NCBI RefSeq assembly: GCF_003264935.1
Contig: NZ_QLOE01000003.1
Coordinates: 62,001 to 126,000, forward strand
Direction of reading: 5' to 3'
DNA from: Methanothermobacter tenebrarum
Lineage (GTDB): Archaea; Methanobacteriota; Methanobacteria; Methanobacteriales; DSM-23052
Length of the DNA stretch: 64,000 nt
Both the position numbers and the translations under genes were made by a program. The notes beneath the pieces are model-generated. The model was not told the origin of the DNA. It saw only the letters and a list, made by a program, of their open reading frames with translations, and did no database searches. Below, piece after piece: positions 9,778-19,811 of the stretch (the stretch's first letter is position 1; each line of letters begins with the position of its first letter).

Positions 9778-10915
9778 TTTCAAATATCCCCTTTATATCA
9801 TCTATTCTTGGCTTGCGCGGATTTGTAACGATACAAGAGTCATTAAAGGCTAATTCCGCAAGTTCATCTATCTCATCTTCTAGGATACCATAATCTCCCA
9901 AGCTCATGTCAATCCCAAGCTTCTTCTTAAAATCTTTTAACTTGGATATGAGAGCATCCTTAACCTTACTTGTCTCCGATTTTAAGCCTAGGGCCTCTGC
10001 TATCCTCCTGTACTTTTGTGGGTTTGTGGGGAAATTGAATTCTATAACATCTTCTATTAAGATAGCATTAGCCACCCCGTGTGGAATGTCCAACCTACCG
10101 CCTAGGCTGTGTGCCATTGCATGCAGGAGACCGAGACTTGCATTAGAAAAAGCCAATCCTGCTTCCAGGCTTGCGAGCATCATATTTGAACGTAATTTGA
10201 GATTTTCGGGGTCTTTGATGATTTTGTGCAAATTTTCACTTATCAGTTTTATGGCGTCAAGTGCATTTATATCTGTTAAATGTGAGCTTGCGGTGGATAC
10301 ATAGGCTTCTATGGCATGTGCAAGGGCGTCCATGCCAGTGGCGGCTGTGAGTAGTCTGTCCATGGTTATGGTTGTGTATGGGTCTATGAGTGAAACATCT
10401 GGGATGAGGGTTCTGCTTATTATGGCAACTTTGGTTTTCCTCTTGGTGTCTCTTATTATTGCAAATTGTGAAATGTCTGCTGATGTCCCGGCAGTGGTTG
10501 GTATGCAAATAATTGGGGGGGCTGGTACTGTTATTTGGTCAACGCCTTCAAATTTGAGAATATCCTTTCTGTTGGAGCTTACTATACCTATGCCTTTTGC
10601 ACAGTCTATTGGACTTCCACCCCCAAGGGCTATTATAAAATTGCACTCTTCAGCATCAAAAACCTCAGCACCCTCCATAACCTCATAATCGCGTGGATTT
10701 GGCGTAACATCATCGTAGATTACATATTCTAGTCCATTCTCAGTTAGTAGAGATTCTATTTCATCTACATGGCCGGCCTTTTTTATACCATGATCAGTTA
10801 CAAGCAGTATCTTCTCTGCTCCAAGATTTATTGCATATTGTGGGGTTAGTAATCTTGCACCCTCTCCGAATACCAATTCACTTGTAACAAACTTTCTAAG
10901 ATTAAATTTGTCCAT
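9761..10915 (-). CDS. iron-containing (group III) alcohol dehydrogenase
   Basis: A 384-aa NAD(P)-dependent alcohol/aldehyde oxidoreductase. Seen are the nucleotide-binding GGGSPIDCAKG, the conserved PTTAGTSAD loop, and the metal ligands expected in MDALAHAIEAY and in the HAMAHSLGG...PHG segment. The ATG at 10915 follows a GGTGAT site at a short distance. A role in alcohol-derived reductant or aldehyde detoxification is possible, but the substrate cannot be told. It is divergent from the M24 peptidase across a 169-bp AT-rich gap. Confidence 0.92.
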   Translation of the reverse strand: MDKFNLRKFVTSELVFGEGARLLTPQYAINLGAEKILLVTDHGIKKAGHVDEIESLLTENGLEYVIYDDVTPNPRDYEVMEGAEVFDAEECNFIIALGGGSPIDCAKGIGIVSSNRKDILKFEGVDQITVPAPPIICIPTTAGTSADISQFAIIRDTKRKTKVAIISRTLIPDVSLIDPYTTITMDRLLTAATGMDALAHAIEAYVSTASSHLTDINALDAIKLISENLHKIIKDPENLKLRSNMMLASLEAGLAFSNASLGLLHAMAHSLGGRLDIPHGVANAILIEDVIEFNFPTNPQKYRRIAEALGLKSETSKVKDALISKLKDFKKKLGIDMSLGDYGILEDEIDELAELAFNDSCIVTNPRKPRIDDIKGIFENAITK

Positions 10916-11084
10916 AAAATCACCAAAAAATGGAATACGGCTTTAATAAAGTTTTCACTAATTAATATTTTTTTATGTGAAAATTTTCTCCAAAACCAAA
11001 AAAAGGTAATGCGTGGAAGTAATATAATGTTATTATGCGAAAAATTATTATGAGAGGAAGACTTCACATTTTGGGTGATTTTTA

Positions 11085-12083
11085 ATGGATAAATTGAAGG
11101 CTGCGATTGAGAAAATAATGGAAAAAGATTGTGACATGGCTGTGATATCCAAAAATGAAAATATATTCTATTTGACTGGTTTTAGACCGTCTGCTCGTGC
11201 ATTTTTGATCTTGACTGATGAACCATTTTTGATGGTTACTAGTATGGATATTGACGAGGCTGAGAATTCATCAATTGATGTTTTTGAATTTAAAAAATCA
11301 GAGGATGTGAAAGAAAAGATTGGAAGTTTATCCCCCAAGGCTGTTATCTTTGAACCTTCACTCCCAATTGGCACATTTAATAAATTAAGAGATTCTTTTA
11401 AATTTGTCATTGAAGACATTATAGGCAATCTCAGGATGATAAAAGAAAAATTTGAAATAGAATATATCAAAGAGGCTTTGAGGATAGCCGAAGAATCTTT
11501 TAGGGAAATAGAAGTGGAGGGTGTTGAAGCTATGATAGCAGCCAACCTTGAATATCATATGAAAATCAAGGGATCTATGAAACCCGCATTTGATACTATC
11601 GTAGCATCTGGTATAAGGTCAAGCAATCCACACGCCAAAGTTTCATTCAATAAAATAAAGACACCTGTAGTCATCGATTGGGGCGCTACTTGGAAATATT
11701 ATTATTCTGACACTACAAGGACCATTGTTAAAAGAGAAGTTGAGGAGGAGATGCTCGACATTTTGTTGGATGCCCAGAGGGAGGGGGTGAAAACAGCCAA
11801 ACCCGGAGTAAAAGCTTCATATATAGACAAGGTCGTAAGGGGTGTTATATCCGAATATGGGTACGAAGATAACTTTATACATTCTACAGGCCATGGTATA
11901 GGCTTGGAAGTCCATGAACCACCATCTTTATCTGTAAATGAAGATATTAAACTTGAAAAGAACATGATTGTAACAATAGAGCCTGGAATTTACATTAAGG
12001 GAAAATTTGGTATGAGAATCGAGGACATGGTTCTCATCAAAAAAAATCCTAAAATATTAAATACACTCCCATCTAGAATATAA
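11085..12083 (+). CDS. pepQ: M24 family metallopeptidase (Xaa-Pro dipeptidase-like)
   Basis: A 332-aa aminopeptidase of the pita-bread fold, probably cleaving Xaa-Pro peptides in the cytosol. All five metal ligands are in place: Asp in VIDWGATW, Asp in YYSDTTRT, His in [13 protein letters not shown], Glu in IEPGIYI and Glu in [10 protein letters not shown]. The N-terminal creatinase-like domain takes up residues 1-120. GGTGAT precedes the ATG. It is followed after 25 bp by the pilus assembly gene, without an obvious functional link. Confidence 0.9.
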   Translation: MDKLKAAIEKIMEKDCDMAVISKNENIFYLTGFRPSARAFLILTDEPFLMVTSMDIDEAENSSIDVFEFKKSEDVKEKIGSLSPKAVIFEPSLPIGTFNKLRDSFKFVIEDIIGNLRMIKEKFEIEYIKEALRIAEESFREIEVEGVEAMIAANLEYHMKIKGSMKPAFDTIVASGIRSSNPHAKVSFNKIKTPVVIDWGATWKYYYSDTTRTIVKREVEEEMLDILLDAQREGVKTAKPGVKASYIDKVVRGVISEYGYEDNFIHSTGHGIGLEVHEPPSLSVNEDIKLEKNMIVTIEPGIYIKGKFGMRIEDMVLIKKNPKILNTLPSRI

Positions 12084-12108
12084 CTTAACACTTTGGAAGT
12101 GGTTTAAT

Positions 12109-13050
12109 ATGGCACTTCTCCCAGAATATTTATCTCCCATTATCGAAGCAGTTGAAAAAGTAATCCCTAAAAGATTCCTTGTAAAAATACAGGAGAACCT
12201 TGTCAGAACAGGGATTTATGTAAAAGCCGCTGAAATTGTAACATTGATCCTATTTGCAAGCATATTCTTCGGATTGATCGGGATTATAGTAGCCATGATC
12301 TTGGGCATAGACCTTTTAATCCCATTTTTAGCAGGTGTTTCCCTTCCCCCTATAATATTTGCCTCTTATATTTTTATAATGATGGAGCGAAGAATCGATG
12401 CAATAGAACAGGGAACCCCAGATTTTCTAAGGCAGATAGCATCACTTTTACGTGCAGGAGTCGGTCTTGAAACAGCCCTAGAAGACATTTCGAAACAGGG
12501 TAAGGGCCCATTATATGATGAATTGAAAAGGGCAGTTATCGAGATAAAGATAGGGAGAACATTCGAGGATGCTCTATTATCAATGGGCCGTAGACTAAAA
12601 TCTGACACCCTCGACAGGACCTTTAGGATGATAATAGAGGGTAAAAGGGCTGGTGGAAGCCTCGCAGATGTTATAGAAGCTGTTGCAGAGGATACGCGTG
12701 CAGTTTTAGCCCTTAAAAGGGAGCGGAAGGCTAATGTGATGATGTCCGTCATGTTCCTCGTGGTAGCCGCTATAATCGCAGCACCATTCGCACTTGGAAT
12801 GATCATGGTCTACTCAGCCTTCATAGAATCCCTCGGTAAAACTAATCCAATCCTCGGAATTGCAAAGATCGCCGCAGGAGGTTATATAGTAATCCATTCT
12901 ATAATAGCAGGGTTACTCATAGGCATAATCATGTTTGGAAGTGCTAGAAAGGGTATCAAATATGCAATTCCATTGGCTGTTTTAGCATTTGGCATATTCT
13001 ATATTATTGACAAATTTGGCTTCGTACTCGTGGGCTCCATGGCACCCTAA
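12109..13050 (+). CDS. type II secretion F / TadC-like archaeal pilus assembly membrane protein
   Basis: A 313-aa T2SSF-domain protein. The cytoplasmic F domain (residues ~100-200) shows [23 protein letters not shown] and [19 protein letters not shown]. It is flanked by hydrophobic pairs near 45-92 and 208-305. Such proteins are the membrane platform of archaeal type IV pili or archaella. The next gene is a class III signal peptide protein, a likely pilin, so both probably build a surface filament. The partner secretion ATPase and prepilin peptidase are not in this window. Confidence 0.88.
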   Translation: MALLPEYLSPIIEAVEKVIPKRFLVKIQENLVRTGIYVKAAEIVTLILFASIFFGLIGIIVAMILGIDLLIPFLAGVSLPPIIFASYIFIMMERRIDAIEQGTPDFLRQIASLLRAGVGLETALEDISKQGKGPLYDELKRAVIEIKIGRTFEDALLSMGRRLKSDTLDRTFRMIIEGKRAGGSLADVIEAVAEDTRAVLALKRERKANVMMSVMFLVVAAIIAAPFALGMIMVYSAFIESLGKTNPILGIAKIAAGGYIVIHSIIAGLLIGIIMFGSARKGIKYAIPLAVLAFGIFYIIDKFGFVLVGSMAP

Positions 13051-13076
13051 TATGATTTTATGGAGGGGTAGAATCA

Positions 13077-13268
13077 ATGGGTATAAAATATGATGAAACC
13101 GCACAAGGGTCTGCTGAGCTGATACTAATATTCGGTGGAGTTATCATCATAGTGCTTTTCGCGGCACTATGGTATAAAAATTATTTAATATCTGCAGGTA
13201 ACGAGATAAGCAAGACCGATGTGCAAACTGTTACAAATTCCATCCAAAGCCTCAAAAGTAAATTCTAA
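13077..13268 (+). CDS. class III signal peptide (type IV pilin-like) small protein
   Basis: A 63-aa protein with a short charged N-terminus, QGSAE at residues 10-14 and a hydrophobic stretch [18 protein letters not shown]. That is the layout of archaeal class III (DUF361) prepilins, which are cleaved just before the Gln by an EppA-type peptidase. The short C-terminal part (about 35 residues) is coil-forming. GGAGGGG lies 8-14 bp before the ATG. It sits 26 bp downstream of the TadC-like gene. Confidence 0.82.
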   Translation: MGIKYDETAQGSAELILIFGGVIIIVLFAALWYKNYLISAGNEISKTDVQTVTNSIQSLKSKF

Positions 13269-13279
13269 GGGGTCTTTTA

Positions 13280-14689
13280 ATGAAGATGCTGATCAATGGA
13301 AGACTCAAGGGCGAGGAGAAGATCGAAATCCGCAATCCTTATAACAACGAGATCATAGACAAAGTACCAGCAGCTTCAAAAGAAGATACAAGAGAAGCCA
13401 TTTTAGCGGCTAAAAAGGCCAAAGATAAGATGATTTCATTAACAGCGCGCAGAATTTCAGAGGCACTTTATGATACAAGTCAGGAACTCAAAAAAAGATC
13501 TAAGGAATTTTCACACCTACTAGCCCTCGACTCTGGGAAGCCTATAAAAGCAGCGCAAGACGAGGTTAAAAGATCAATTGAAACACTGAAATTATCCGCT
13601 GAAGAATCCAAGAGAATATATGGAGAAACCATCCCAATGGACGCTGGTATAGGAGGTAAGGACTTCATAGGCTTCACAGTAAAACTACCCCTAGGAGTTA
13701 TAGCCGCCATAACACCATTCAACTATCCACTTAACCTAGCCATCCACAAAGTTGGCCCGGCACTAGCATCAAAAAATAGCGTAATATTAAAACCATCACT
13801 TAAAGCACCATTATCAGCATTAAAAATAGGCGAAATACTAGATGAATATTTCCCCCCAGGCGCGATAAATGTTCTAACAGGTAAAGCCTCCATCATAGGA
13901 GATGAACTTTTAAAAAGCGAGGATATCGACAAAATATCATTCACAGGAGGCTTTAAAACAGGTAAAATGATAGCGGAAAAGAGTGGGATGAAAAAAATCA
14001 CCCTAGAATTAGGCGGTAACGACCCTCTCATAGTACTCAAAGACGCTAATATAGAAAAAGCTGTTGAAGGTACTATAAGGGGCTCATACCTTTATTCAGG
14101 CCAGATATGTATAGCAGTGAAGAGGATAATTGTCGATGAGAAAATAGCGGATGAATTCGTGCAAAAATTAGTCAAAGAAACTTCAAAGTTGAAAATAGGC
14201 GATCCACTCGACCCAAAAACTGATATAGGCCCTCTTATAGATGAAAAAGCCGCCATAAACATTGAAAGGTTGGTTTCAGAGGCGATAGATGAGGGTGCGG
14301 AGCTTTTATATGGTGGGGGAAGAGATGGAAACCTTTTCGAACCCACTGTATTAGATAATGTCAGACCTTCAATGAGACTTGTCAGGGAGGAAACATTCGG
14401 CCCGGTATCACCTATAATAAGGGTTAAAGATGCTGATGAAGCCCTAAAGGTTGCTAACAGCACTTGTTACGCTCTTCAAGCAGGGATTTTCACAGAGAAC
14501 ATACACGAGGCCTTAAGGTTCGCATCAGAATTAGAGGCAGGAGCAGTACTTATAAATAAACAATCAACTTACAGGGTCGATCACATGCCATTCGGAGGCT
14601 TTGACTGCAGTGGGATTGGTAAAGAAGGCGTTAAATATGCTATAGAGGACATGACACGGACTAAACTTATTATATTCAACAAAAAATAA
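13280..14689 (+). CDS. aldehyde dehydrogenase, lactaldehyde dehydrogenase type
   Basis: A 469-aa NAD(P)-dependent aldehyde dehydrogenase. Visible are the Rossmann motif FTGGFKTGK, the general-base Glu in [12 protein letters not shown] and the nucleophile Cys in [11 protein letters not shown]. Methanogen members include CofA, proposed to oxidise lactaldehyde to lactate for the lactyl part of coenzyme F420; closely similar enzymes act on glyceraldehyde. The exact substrate is not decided by sequence. It starts 12 bp after the pilin-like gene. Confidence 0.88.
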   Translation: MKMLINGRLKGEEKIEIRNPYNNEIIDKVPAASKEDTREAILAAKKAKDKMISLTARRISEALYDTSQELKKRSKEFSHLLALDSGKPIKAAQDEVKRSIETLKLSAEESKRIYGETIPMDAGIGGKDFIGFTVKLPLGVIAAITPFNYPLNLAIHKVGPALASKNSVILKPSLKAPLSALKIGEILDEYFPPGAINVLTGKASIIGDELLKSEDIDKISFTGGFKTGKMIAEKSGMKKITLELGGNDPLIVLKDANIEKAVEGTIRGSYLYSGQICIAVKRIIVDEKIADEFVQKLVKETSKLKIGDPLDPKTDIGPLIDEKAAINIERLVSEAIDEGAELLYGGGRDGNLFEPTVLDNVRPSMRLVREETFGPVSPIIRVKDADEALKVANSTCYALQAGIFTENIHEALRFASELEAGAVLINKQSTYRVDHMPFGGFDCSGIGKEGVKYAIEDMTRTKLIIFNKK

Positions 14690-14708
14690 TATATTAGGAT
14701 CCCATTGT

Positions 14709-15647
14709 ATGAAGGATTTTAAGAATTGTAAACTTTGCGAGTGGCGATGCGGTGTAAACCGTCTTGAAGGTGAAACTGGCATTTGCCATGTGGGATTGCC
14801 GGAGGTAGCATATACAAGTTTAGCTTATATTCTGAAAAGTTATTCCATAACATTCCTTGGATGCTCATTCAAATGCTTATACTGTAACGCTTATCGGATT
14901 TCACAATACCCAGATACAGGATGGATTTATAGGGGGTATATCGAGCCTGAGAAGATGGCTAGGGAGGCCTTGGACCATCTTGAGAGTCCGCTTGCAAAGA
15001 ATATAGGGGCATATAGGCTCAGTTTCACTGGTGGAGAACCCACAATACACACACCATATCTTGAAGAGCTTGTAGAGAAAATAAGAAGATTTAGACCTTC
15101 AATTGAAGTGGGTGTCGCCACGAATGGTTTCTCAACAATGAAAACTTTTAAGAGGATTTTGAGGATTGTGGATTTCATAAATTTTGAAATCAAAGCATTT
15201 AATGATGAAATTCACAGAAACCTTACAGGGGCGCCATCAGAGCCGGTATTAAGGAATGCAGCTTATCTCGCGGAAAAAGCCCCTGAGAAGGTTAGAACTT
15301 TCAGGACAGTTGTAATACCAAGGATAACCGATAGAGAAGTTCCTAGGATAGCGGAGTTCCTATCAGAAATAAACGAGGAAATACCCTATAGACTTGTCGG
15401 GTTCAGGCCCAATTTCGTATTATATTATCATAGTGGACCATCTAAGGGTTTGATGGAAGATCTTGTAAAAGAGTGTGAAAAGAAGGGTTTAAAGAATGTT
15501 GATTATTCTGGATATTATCCATTAAAGGCGAAAGATTTAGATTATTATCCTAAAAAACTTGGATGTCCATTACCCCGCAATTGCGGAGAATGCAAATTTA
15601 AAGATGAATGTAAGGGTATATTAATGGAGCCATGGCTTTTTAAATGA
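14709..15647 (+). CDS. radical SAM protein with extra cysteine clusters
   Basis: A 312-aa radical SAM enzyme of the PflA-like group. The SAM-cluster motif is C52-x3-C56-x2-C59 (GCSFKCLYC), and the GGEP motif is present as SFTGGEPT. Four N-terminal cysteines (C7, C10, C14, C26) and a C-terminal set (GCPLPRNCGECKFKDEC) suggest additional metal sites. The pattern resembles an activase or auxiliary-cluster enzyme, but no glycyl-radical partner is next to it. The substrate is unknown. Confidence 0.85.
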   Translation: MKDFKNCKLCEWRCGVNRLEGETGICHVGLPEVAYTSLAYILKSYSITFLGCSFKCLYCNAYRISQYPDTGWIYRGYIEPEKMAREALDHLESPLAKNIGAYRLSFTGGEPTIHTPYLEELVEKIRRFRPSIEVGVATNGFSTMKTFKRILRIVDFINFEIKAFNDEIHRNLTGAPSEPVLRNAAYLAEKAPEKVRTFRTVVIPRITDREVPRIAEFLSEINEEIPYRLVGFRPNFVLYYHSGPSKGLMEDLVKECEKKGLKNVDYSGYYPLKAKDLDYYPKKLGCPLPRNCGECKFKDECKGILMEPWLFK

Positions 15648-15672
15648 TTTAACACATTATAGTTTGTGGAAT

Positions 15673-15694
15673 TTCCCTTGAAGGGAATTATTTT
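15673..15694. terminator. hairpin between convergent genes
   Basis: A perfect 7-bp inverted repeat (TTCCCTT, central G, AAGGGAA at 15673-15687) followed by TTATTTTCC sits between the radical SAM gene and the tRNA-binding gene. It could end the + strand transcript. Archaeal terminators are usually simple T-runs, so the hairpin may be incidental. Confidence 0.3.
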
Positions 15695-16407
15695 CCTTCT
15701 ATGAACTTTTCTACGATTTTCCTCGCCTCATTAAGGGATTCTAGGGGTATGTTTTTTGGAAGACCGCCAATTTCACCTTTAACATTCCTTAGGACACCTT
15801 CAGTGCCGAGGAACATGCCTTCACTTGTGATTCCCATGAAATTTTGTGGCGGTAATAATACCACTGCAACATGATCCCCCATCTTAACCTTCAAATCATT
15901 TGTTACAACCTTAATGGATCTATCACCAATGTTGACATTGCATATTTGGAGCCTATTGGCTCGCGGATGCTTAGTGGAACTCATAACCTCCCCTACTACT
16001 ACGTCAACGCCTATAATCGGGTCGAGAATTTTACCCAACATTATACGCTCTTTAAGTTTAAGTATTGTATTAAGGAAAAATTTTATCCTAGCAATATTTT
16101 CTTCTGTTTTCTCTTTATCTTCGGCCTCTTTAAGGAATAATTCAGCCCATCCTTCACCTCCAAGAGCTTCTATTATATTTTCTCCTTTTTCTTTAATCAA
16201 CCGCATTTCTGGTGCAGATGTAAGTTCCTTCGGTTCAAGATAGGAATAGATAAGGCTTTGGAGGACTTTTTTAATTTCATCAGCCATTTGAACGGCTAAT
16301 TTTTTATTCCATTGTCCGCGGAGGCTGCCCGATTCAACAGCTTTCAAGAATAGGCTGATGGATTTATCAGCAACTTTGAATCTATAATCTCGACTTGTAT
16401 CCCACAT
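15688..16407 (-). CDS. tRNA-binding-domain (EMAPII/Trbp111-like) protein
   Basis: A 239-aa protein with a helical N-terminal half (residues 1-130) and a C-terminal OB-fold tRNA-binding domain (~132-239) like the tail of methionyl-tRNA synthetase: IIGVDVVVGEV, HPRANRLQICNVNIGD, VVLLPPQNFMGITSEGMFLG. It probably binds tRNA structurally rather than modifying it. The ribosome site GGAGTG precedes the ATG. A decayed copy of its first ~75 codons and upstream site lies at about 18374-18590, on the other side of the photolyase gene. Confidence 0.88.
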   Translation of the reverse strand: MWDTSRDYRFKVADKSISLFLKAVESGSLRGQWNKKLAVQMADEIKKVLQSLIYSYLEPKELTSAPEMRLIKEKGENIIEALGGEGWAELFLKEAEDKEKTEENIARIKFFLNTILKLKERIMLGKILDPIIGVDVVVGEVMSSTKHPRANRLQICNVNIGDRSIKVVTNDLKVKMGDHVAVVLLPPQNFMGITSEGMFLGTEGVLRNVKGEIGGLPKNIPLESLNEARKIVEKFIEGK

Positions 16408-16904
16408 TTAATCCACACTCCTACCTATTAACCTCTCGGACGAAAAAATAAAGTTTTTTATGAACACTAATTATATTAAGGTACTTAAAGTATTTGAAAA
16501 TTTAGAGCAACTACTGTTCTGAGCAAGCGCATCAGACAACAGTTGTAGATATGAACGTTGATCTTAAGCCTCCTTGTAAAGTAATTTGAAGACGCTTTTC
16601 GGATTTTTTTGGATCTTCGGCGGACTTATACTGAAGCCCTCACTCCACCCTTGGAATGTTGGAAGTGGGATCTTTTTGGCAGCGCCGTTAAAAGCAAACT
16701 TTATTTTCGCTGTTTTCGAAAATGGAAGGATTCTAGGGAATTTGCGGGTAATGGAGGATCCCTCTAAAGAAATTTATCTGATGAGATTCTTCAAGAATCT
16801 GGATGGCATAGATAAATTATTTGAGTTTCATAACATAGTTAAATATTGATTTTTTTATGATCCTTACCGTCCCAGAAGAACATGAAATAGTTTAGGGAAT
16901 GCCT
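16408..16904. other. 497-bp gap with an imperfect hairpin and a weak ORF
   Basis: No convincing gene. An imperfect inverted repeat lies at about 16508-16551 (CAACTACTGTTCTGAGC facing GCGCATCAGACAACAGTTG). A TTG-started 87-codon frame at 16586-16849 has no ribosome site; its last ~40 codons look protein-like (EIYLMRFFKNLDGIDKLF), so it could be a relic of a lost gene. The 3' end of the gap carries the ribosome site of the photolyase. Confidence 0.4.
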
Positions 16905-18197
16905 ATGATACATAAAGAAAGAATTAAAAACTTGAACGAATTTAAATCCATGGATACCACCCATGGAGATTACATTCTATATTGGATGCAAGCATCTGTA
17001 AGAGCCCACTGGAATCATGCTCTTGAATACGCTATCGAAACAGCCAACAAGATGCAAAAACCTCTATTAACAGTTTTTGGACTTACTTCAGACTTCCCAG
17101 AGGCTAATTCACGCCATTACAGGTTTCTAATTGAAGGACTCCTCCATGTTAAAAATGAACTAGAAAAGAGGGGAGTGGCATTCTCAATACAACTTGATAA
17201 GCCCCCTTCCACAGTTTTAAAATACTCAGATGACGCTTCACTTGTTATAACAGATAAAGGCTACCTTGAAATCCAAAAAAGGTGGTACGACGAACTCAAA
17301 AAATATATTAACTGCCCACTAATCCAAGTGGAAAGCAATGTTATTGTACCTGTTGAAATAGCCTCTAATAAAGAAGAATACTCCGCCGGAACATTCAGGC
17401 CTAAAATAACCCGTAAACTAAAGTATTTCATGAAACCAGTGTATCCAAGGACCCTTAAAGTAAATTCACTTGATATTGACATTGAATCAGCAGACCCTGA
17501 TCCTGACAAACTCATGAAAAAACTGGGCGTGAAGGATGAAATGACACCATCCATATTCCAAGGCGGCACAAAAGAAGCAATTAAACTCTTTGAAAAGTTC
17601 TTATCAGAAAAACTTGAATGTTTCGAAAAATTCAGAAACGACCCTGTAAGAAACTGTCTATCAAATATGAGCCCATACTTGCACTTTGGACAAATATCAC
17701 CTTTATACTTAGCCTACAAGGCTTCAAAAGCGGGAAGATGTACAAGATTTCTGGAAGAACTCATTGTAAGAAGGGAACTCAGCATGAACTTTGTCCATTA
17801 CAATAAAAACTATTACAAGATCAAGTCCCTACCAAAATGGGCCTACAATACATTGATGGAACACGCTTCTGATCCAAGAGAATACGAATACGGGTTAAAA
17901 GAATTTGAAAAGGGTGAAACTCACGACAAATACTGGAACGCTGCCCAGAAAGAAATGGTACTCACTGGGAAAATGCACGGCTATGCGCTTCACCTTAATA
18001 ATAAATACGAAATAGATGGCCGCGACCCAAATGGGTTCGCCGGAGTTGCTTGGTGTTTTGGGAAGCACGATCGCGCTTGGGGTGAAAGAAGGATATTTGG
18101 GAAAGTCAGGTACATGAATGACCGTGGACTTGAAAGAAAGTTCAAAATACAAGAATATGTCAACAGAATCGAAACAATTGAAACCCAGCAACTTTAA
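16905..18197 (+). CDS. phr: class II cyclobutane pyrimidine dimer photolyase
   Basis: Light-driven, FAD-dependent repair of UV-induced pyrimidine dimers; about 430 aa. The class II features are clear: [22 protein letters not shown] near the start and the FAD-binding C-terminal half ending [21 protein letters not shown], then [14 protein letters not shown]. The ATG at 16905 is preferred because AGGGA at 16894-16898 is spaced for it; the in-frame ATG at 16899 abuts that site. It is flanked by the tRNA-binding gene and by a decayed copy of that gene, which suggests insertion by recombination. A T-run (18212-18218) follows the stop. Confidence 0.95.
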   Translation: MIHKERIKNLNEFKSMDTTHGDYILYWMQASVRAHWNHALEYAIETANKMQKPLLTVFGLTSDFPEANSRHYRFLIEGLLHVKNELEKRGVAFSIQLDKPPSTVLKYSDDASLVITDKGYLEIQKRWYDELKKYINCPLIQVESNVIVPVEIASNKEEYSAGTFRPKITRKLKYFMKPVYPRTLKVNSLDIDIESADPDPDKLMKKLGVKDEMTPSIFQGGTKEAIKLFEKFLSEKLECFEKFRNDPVRNCLSNMSPYLHFGQISPLYLAYKASKAGRCTRFLEELIVRRELSMNFVHYNKNYYKIKSLPKWAYNTLMEHASDPREYEYGLKEFEKGETHDKYWNAAQKEMVLTGKMHGYALHLNNKYEIDGRDPNGFAGVAWCFGKHDRAWGERRIFGKVRYMNDRGLERKFKIQEYVNRIETIETQQL

Positions 18198-18218
18198 AAC
18201 TTTTCCTATTCTTTTTTT

Positions 18219-18265
18219 ACCAAAATTGGTCTATGTAGACTAGGGCTAGTCCACAATAATTTGGT
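18219..18265. repeat. imperfect inverted repeat after the photolyase
   Basis: The outer arms ACCAAA and TTTGGT and a perfect inner hairpin GACTAG-GG-CTAGTC form a palindrome of about 47 bp. It follows the T-run after phr. It could be a terminator-associated structure or the remains of an insertion end. Confidence 0.4.
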
Positions 18266-18373
18266 ATTAAAAGCGATCAAAAAAATTTAATGGAGACTAA
18301 GGAGGCACCTAGTATCCATGGCAGCCCCCATCTTTGACTACATTTTGATAAATAGGCAATGATGGAAAATTTA

Positions 18374-18590
18374 CTTCAATTTTTATTGATCCTATCCCTT
18401 TCTTTGATTGGTAACATTTTGTGGTGGTGAAGTTCCTCGACTTCAGGATACGAATAACTAATGCTTCAGAGGGGACTCGAATTCATCAATTCATGTTGTA
18501 TCATGAGCAGCCCAATTTAAAAAGCTTTTATATGAAATAATAGGTCCATCAGCCAACTTTAATCGATAATCTCTGCTTTTTATCCCACAT
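18374..18590 (-). pseudogene. decayed 5' fragment of a second tRNA-binding-domain gene
   Basis: Read by eye, 18374-18590 aligns with 16168-16407, the 5' third of the intact tRNA-binding gene, with conserved blocks. Examples are AAGTTCCT..CTTCA..ATA, TTTCATCA/ATTCATCA, AGCTTT, ATCAGC.AACTTT and TATCCCACAT at the start codon. An internal gap of about 25 bp and several short indels destroy the reading frame. Even the upstream GGAGTG-type ribosome site is recognisable. No continuation of the copy is visible beyond about codon 80. It is on the same strand as the intact gene, i.e. a direct duplication with the photolyase in between. Confidence 0.75.
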
Positions 18591-18695
18591 TGGAGCACTC
18601 CAAAAAAATCTCATCCTATAAAACTATTTAAATTATAAAATGAAATAGACTTTCATATAAGAAATACCCAAAAAGGGGGTAGGAGTGTAGAAATT

Positions 18696-19034
18696 ATGGT
18701 GGAATTATCCAACCTTTATGGTCTTGACATATACACTTCTCGAGGTAAATATGTTGGTAGGGTCCAGGATGTTGTCCTTAACATAAAGAAGGGTCGAGTG
18801 TCAAAACTTAAAGCAAAGGCAATGAGCCCCGAGAAAAGAGATCTGGGATTAAAAGATGTTCTGAAGACCAGCATACGTATAGTCCCAGAATCCGATGAAA
18901 TCAGACCACTAAGAGAAGAAGGCATGATAGACATCCCATATGAGAGGGTTAAAGCCGTAGGTGACATACTTATAATATCCCCAGAGGTTAAGACATCTGA
19001 GGTCAAAAAATCCTATGAAACCCCAATAAGATAA
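18696..19034 (+). CDS. PRC-barrel domain protein
   Basis: A 112-aa protein with one PRC-barrel (about residues 1-95), seen from LSNLYGLDIYTSRGKYVGRVQDVVLNIKKGRV and IPYERVKAVGDILIIS. PRC barrels occur in ribosome maturation factors, CdvA-type proteins and photosynthetic reaction centre subunits. The archaeal single-domain form is uncharacterised. It starts a + strand run with nadX, 12 bp upstream of that gene. Confidence 0.88.
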   Translation: MVELSNLYGLDIYTSRGKYVGRVQDVVLNIKKGRVSKLKAKAMSPEKRDLGLKDVLKTSIRIVPESDEIRPLREEGMIDIPYERVKAVGDILIISPEVKTSEVKKSYETPIR

Positions 19035-19046
19035 GGGTAGGGTTCA

Positions 19047-19811
19047 ATGATAGTAGGGATAGTGGGTTGCGGAGCCATAGCTAACATCATCACAAGTTAC
19101 ATTTTGGAGGAAGATTCTAACATCCAACTGAAATTCTTCTATGATAGAGATCTTGAAAAAGCCGAGAACCTATCATCTATAGTAGATGGGATCGCGGTTT
19201 TAAAAGTAGAGGATATGTTAGACAAGGTCGATCTTGTAATAGAAGCCGCATCCCCCGAGGCCGTGGCCGAGATCGTCCCCGATATCCTCAAAGCAGGAAA
19301 AGACGTTCTTATAATGAGTGTAGGGGCTCTAATGGATAAAGAGCTCCGTTCAAAGATCGAAAATTTAGCCTCAAAGAATAACGCGAATGTTTACATCCCC
19401 TCAGGTGCTATAGTAGGCTTGGATGGTATAAAAGCAGCCTCTATAGGTAAGATCACCTCTGTTAAATTAGTCACAAGGAAGCCTCCACGTTCACTGGGCA
19501 TATCCACCGATGAAAAAAAAGTACTATATAAGGGTAATGCTTCGGAAGCTGTTAAAAAATTCCCCCTTAACATAAACGTAGCAGCCACACTCAGCATAGC
19601 ATGTAACATGGACGTGGAAGTCGAGATTATAGTGGATCCTCAAGTAGACCGGAATTTGCATGAAATCACTGTTAAAGGAGACTTTGGAGAATTAAAAACC
19701 ATCGCAAAGAATATCAGATGCTCACTCAACCCCAAAACGAGCGTACTAGCAGCCTATTCCGCTATCAAACTCCTCAAGAGTTTAAGCGAGAACTTCAAGG
19801 TCGGCACATGA
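19047..19811 (+). CDS. nadX: L-aspartate dehydrogenase
   Basis: A 254-aa NAD(P)-dependent enzyme that oxidises L-aspartate to iminoaspartate, the first step of archaeal NAD synthesis. The Rossmann motif [11 protein letters not shown] is at the N-terminus and the conserved [16 protein letters not shown] lies mid-protein. The C-terminal catalytic domain includes NINVAATLS. Its stop overlaps the thg1 start in an ATGA, so the two are coupled. Confidence 0.93.
   Translation: MIVGIVGCGAIANIITSYILEEDSNIQLKFFYDRDLEKAENLSSIVDGIAVLKVEDMLDKVDLVIEAASPEAVAEIVPDILKAGKDVLIMSVGALMDKELRSKIENLASKNNANVYIPSGAIVGLDGIKAASIGKITSVKLVTRKPPRSLGISTDEKKVLYKGNASEAVKKFPLNINVAATLSIACNMDVEVEIIVDPQVDRNLHEITVKGDFGELKTIAKNIRCSLNPKTSVLAAYSAIKLLKSLSENFKVGT

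Noticed and set aside
16586-16849. 87-codon frame before phr as a real gene
   Set aside because: TTG start without ribosome site, unusual Phe/Trp-rich N-terminus; kept only as a possible relic.
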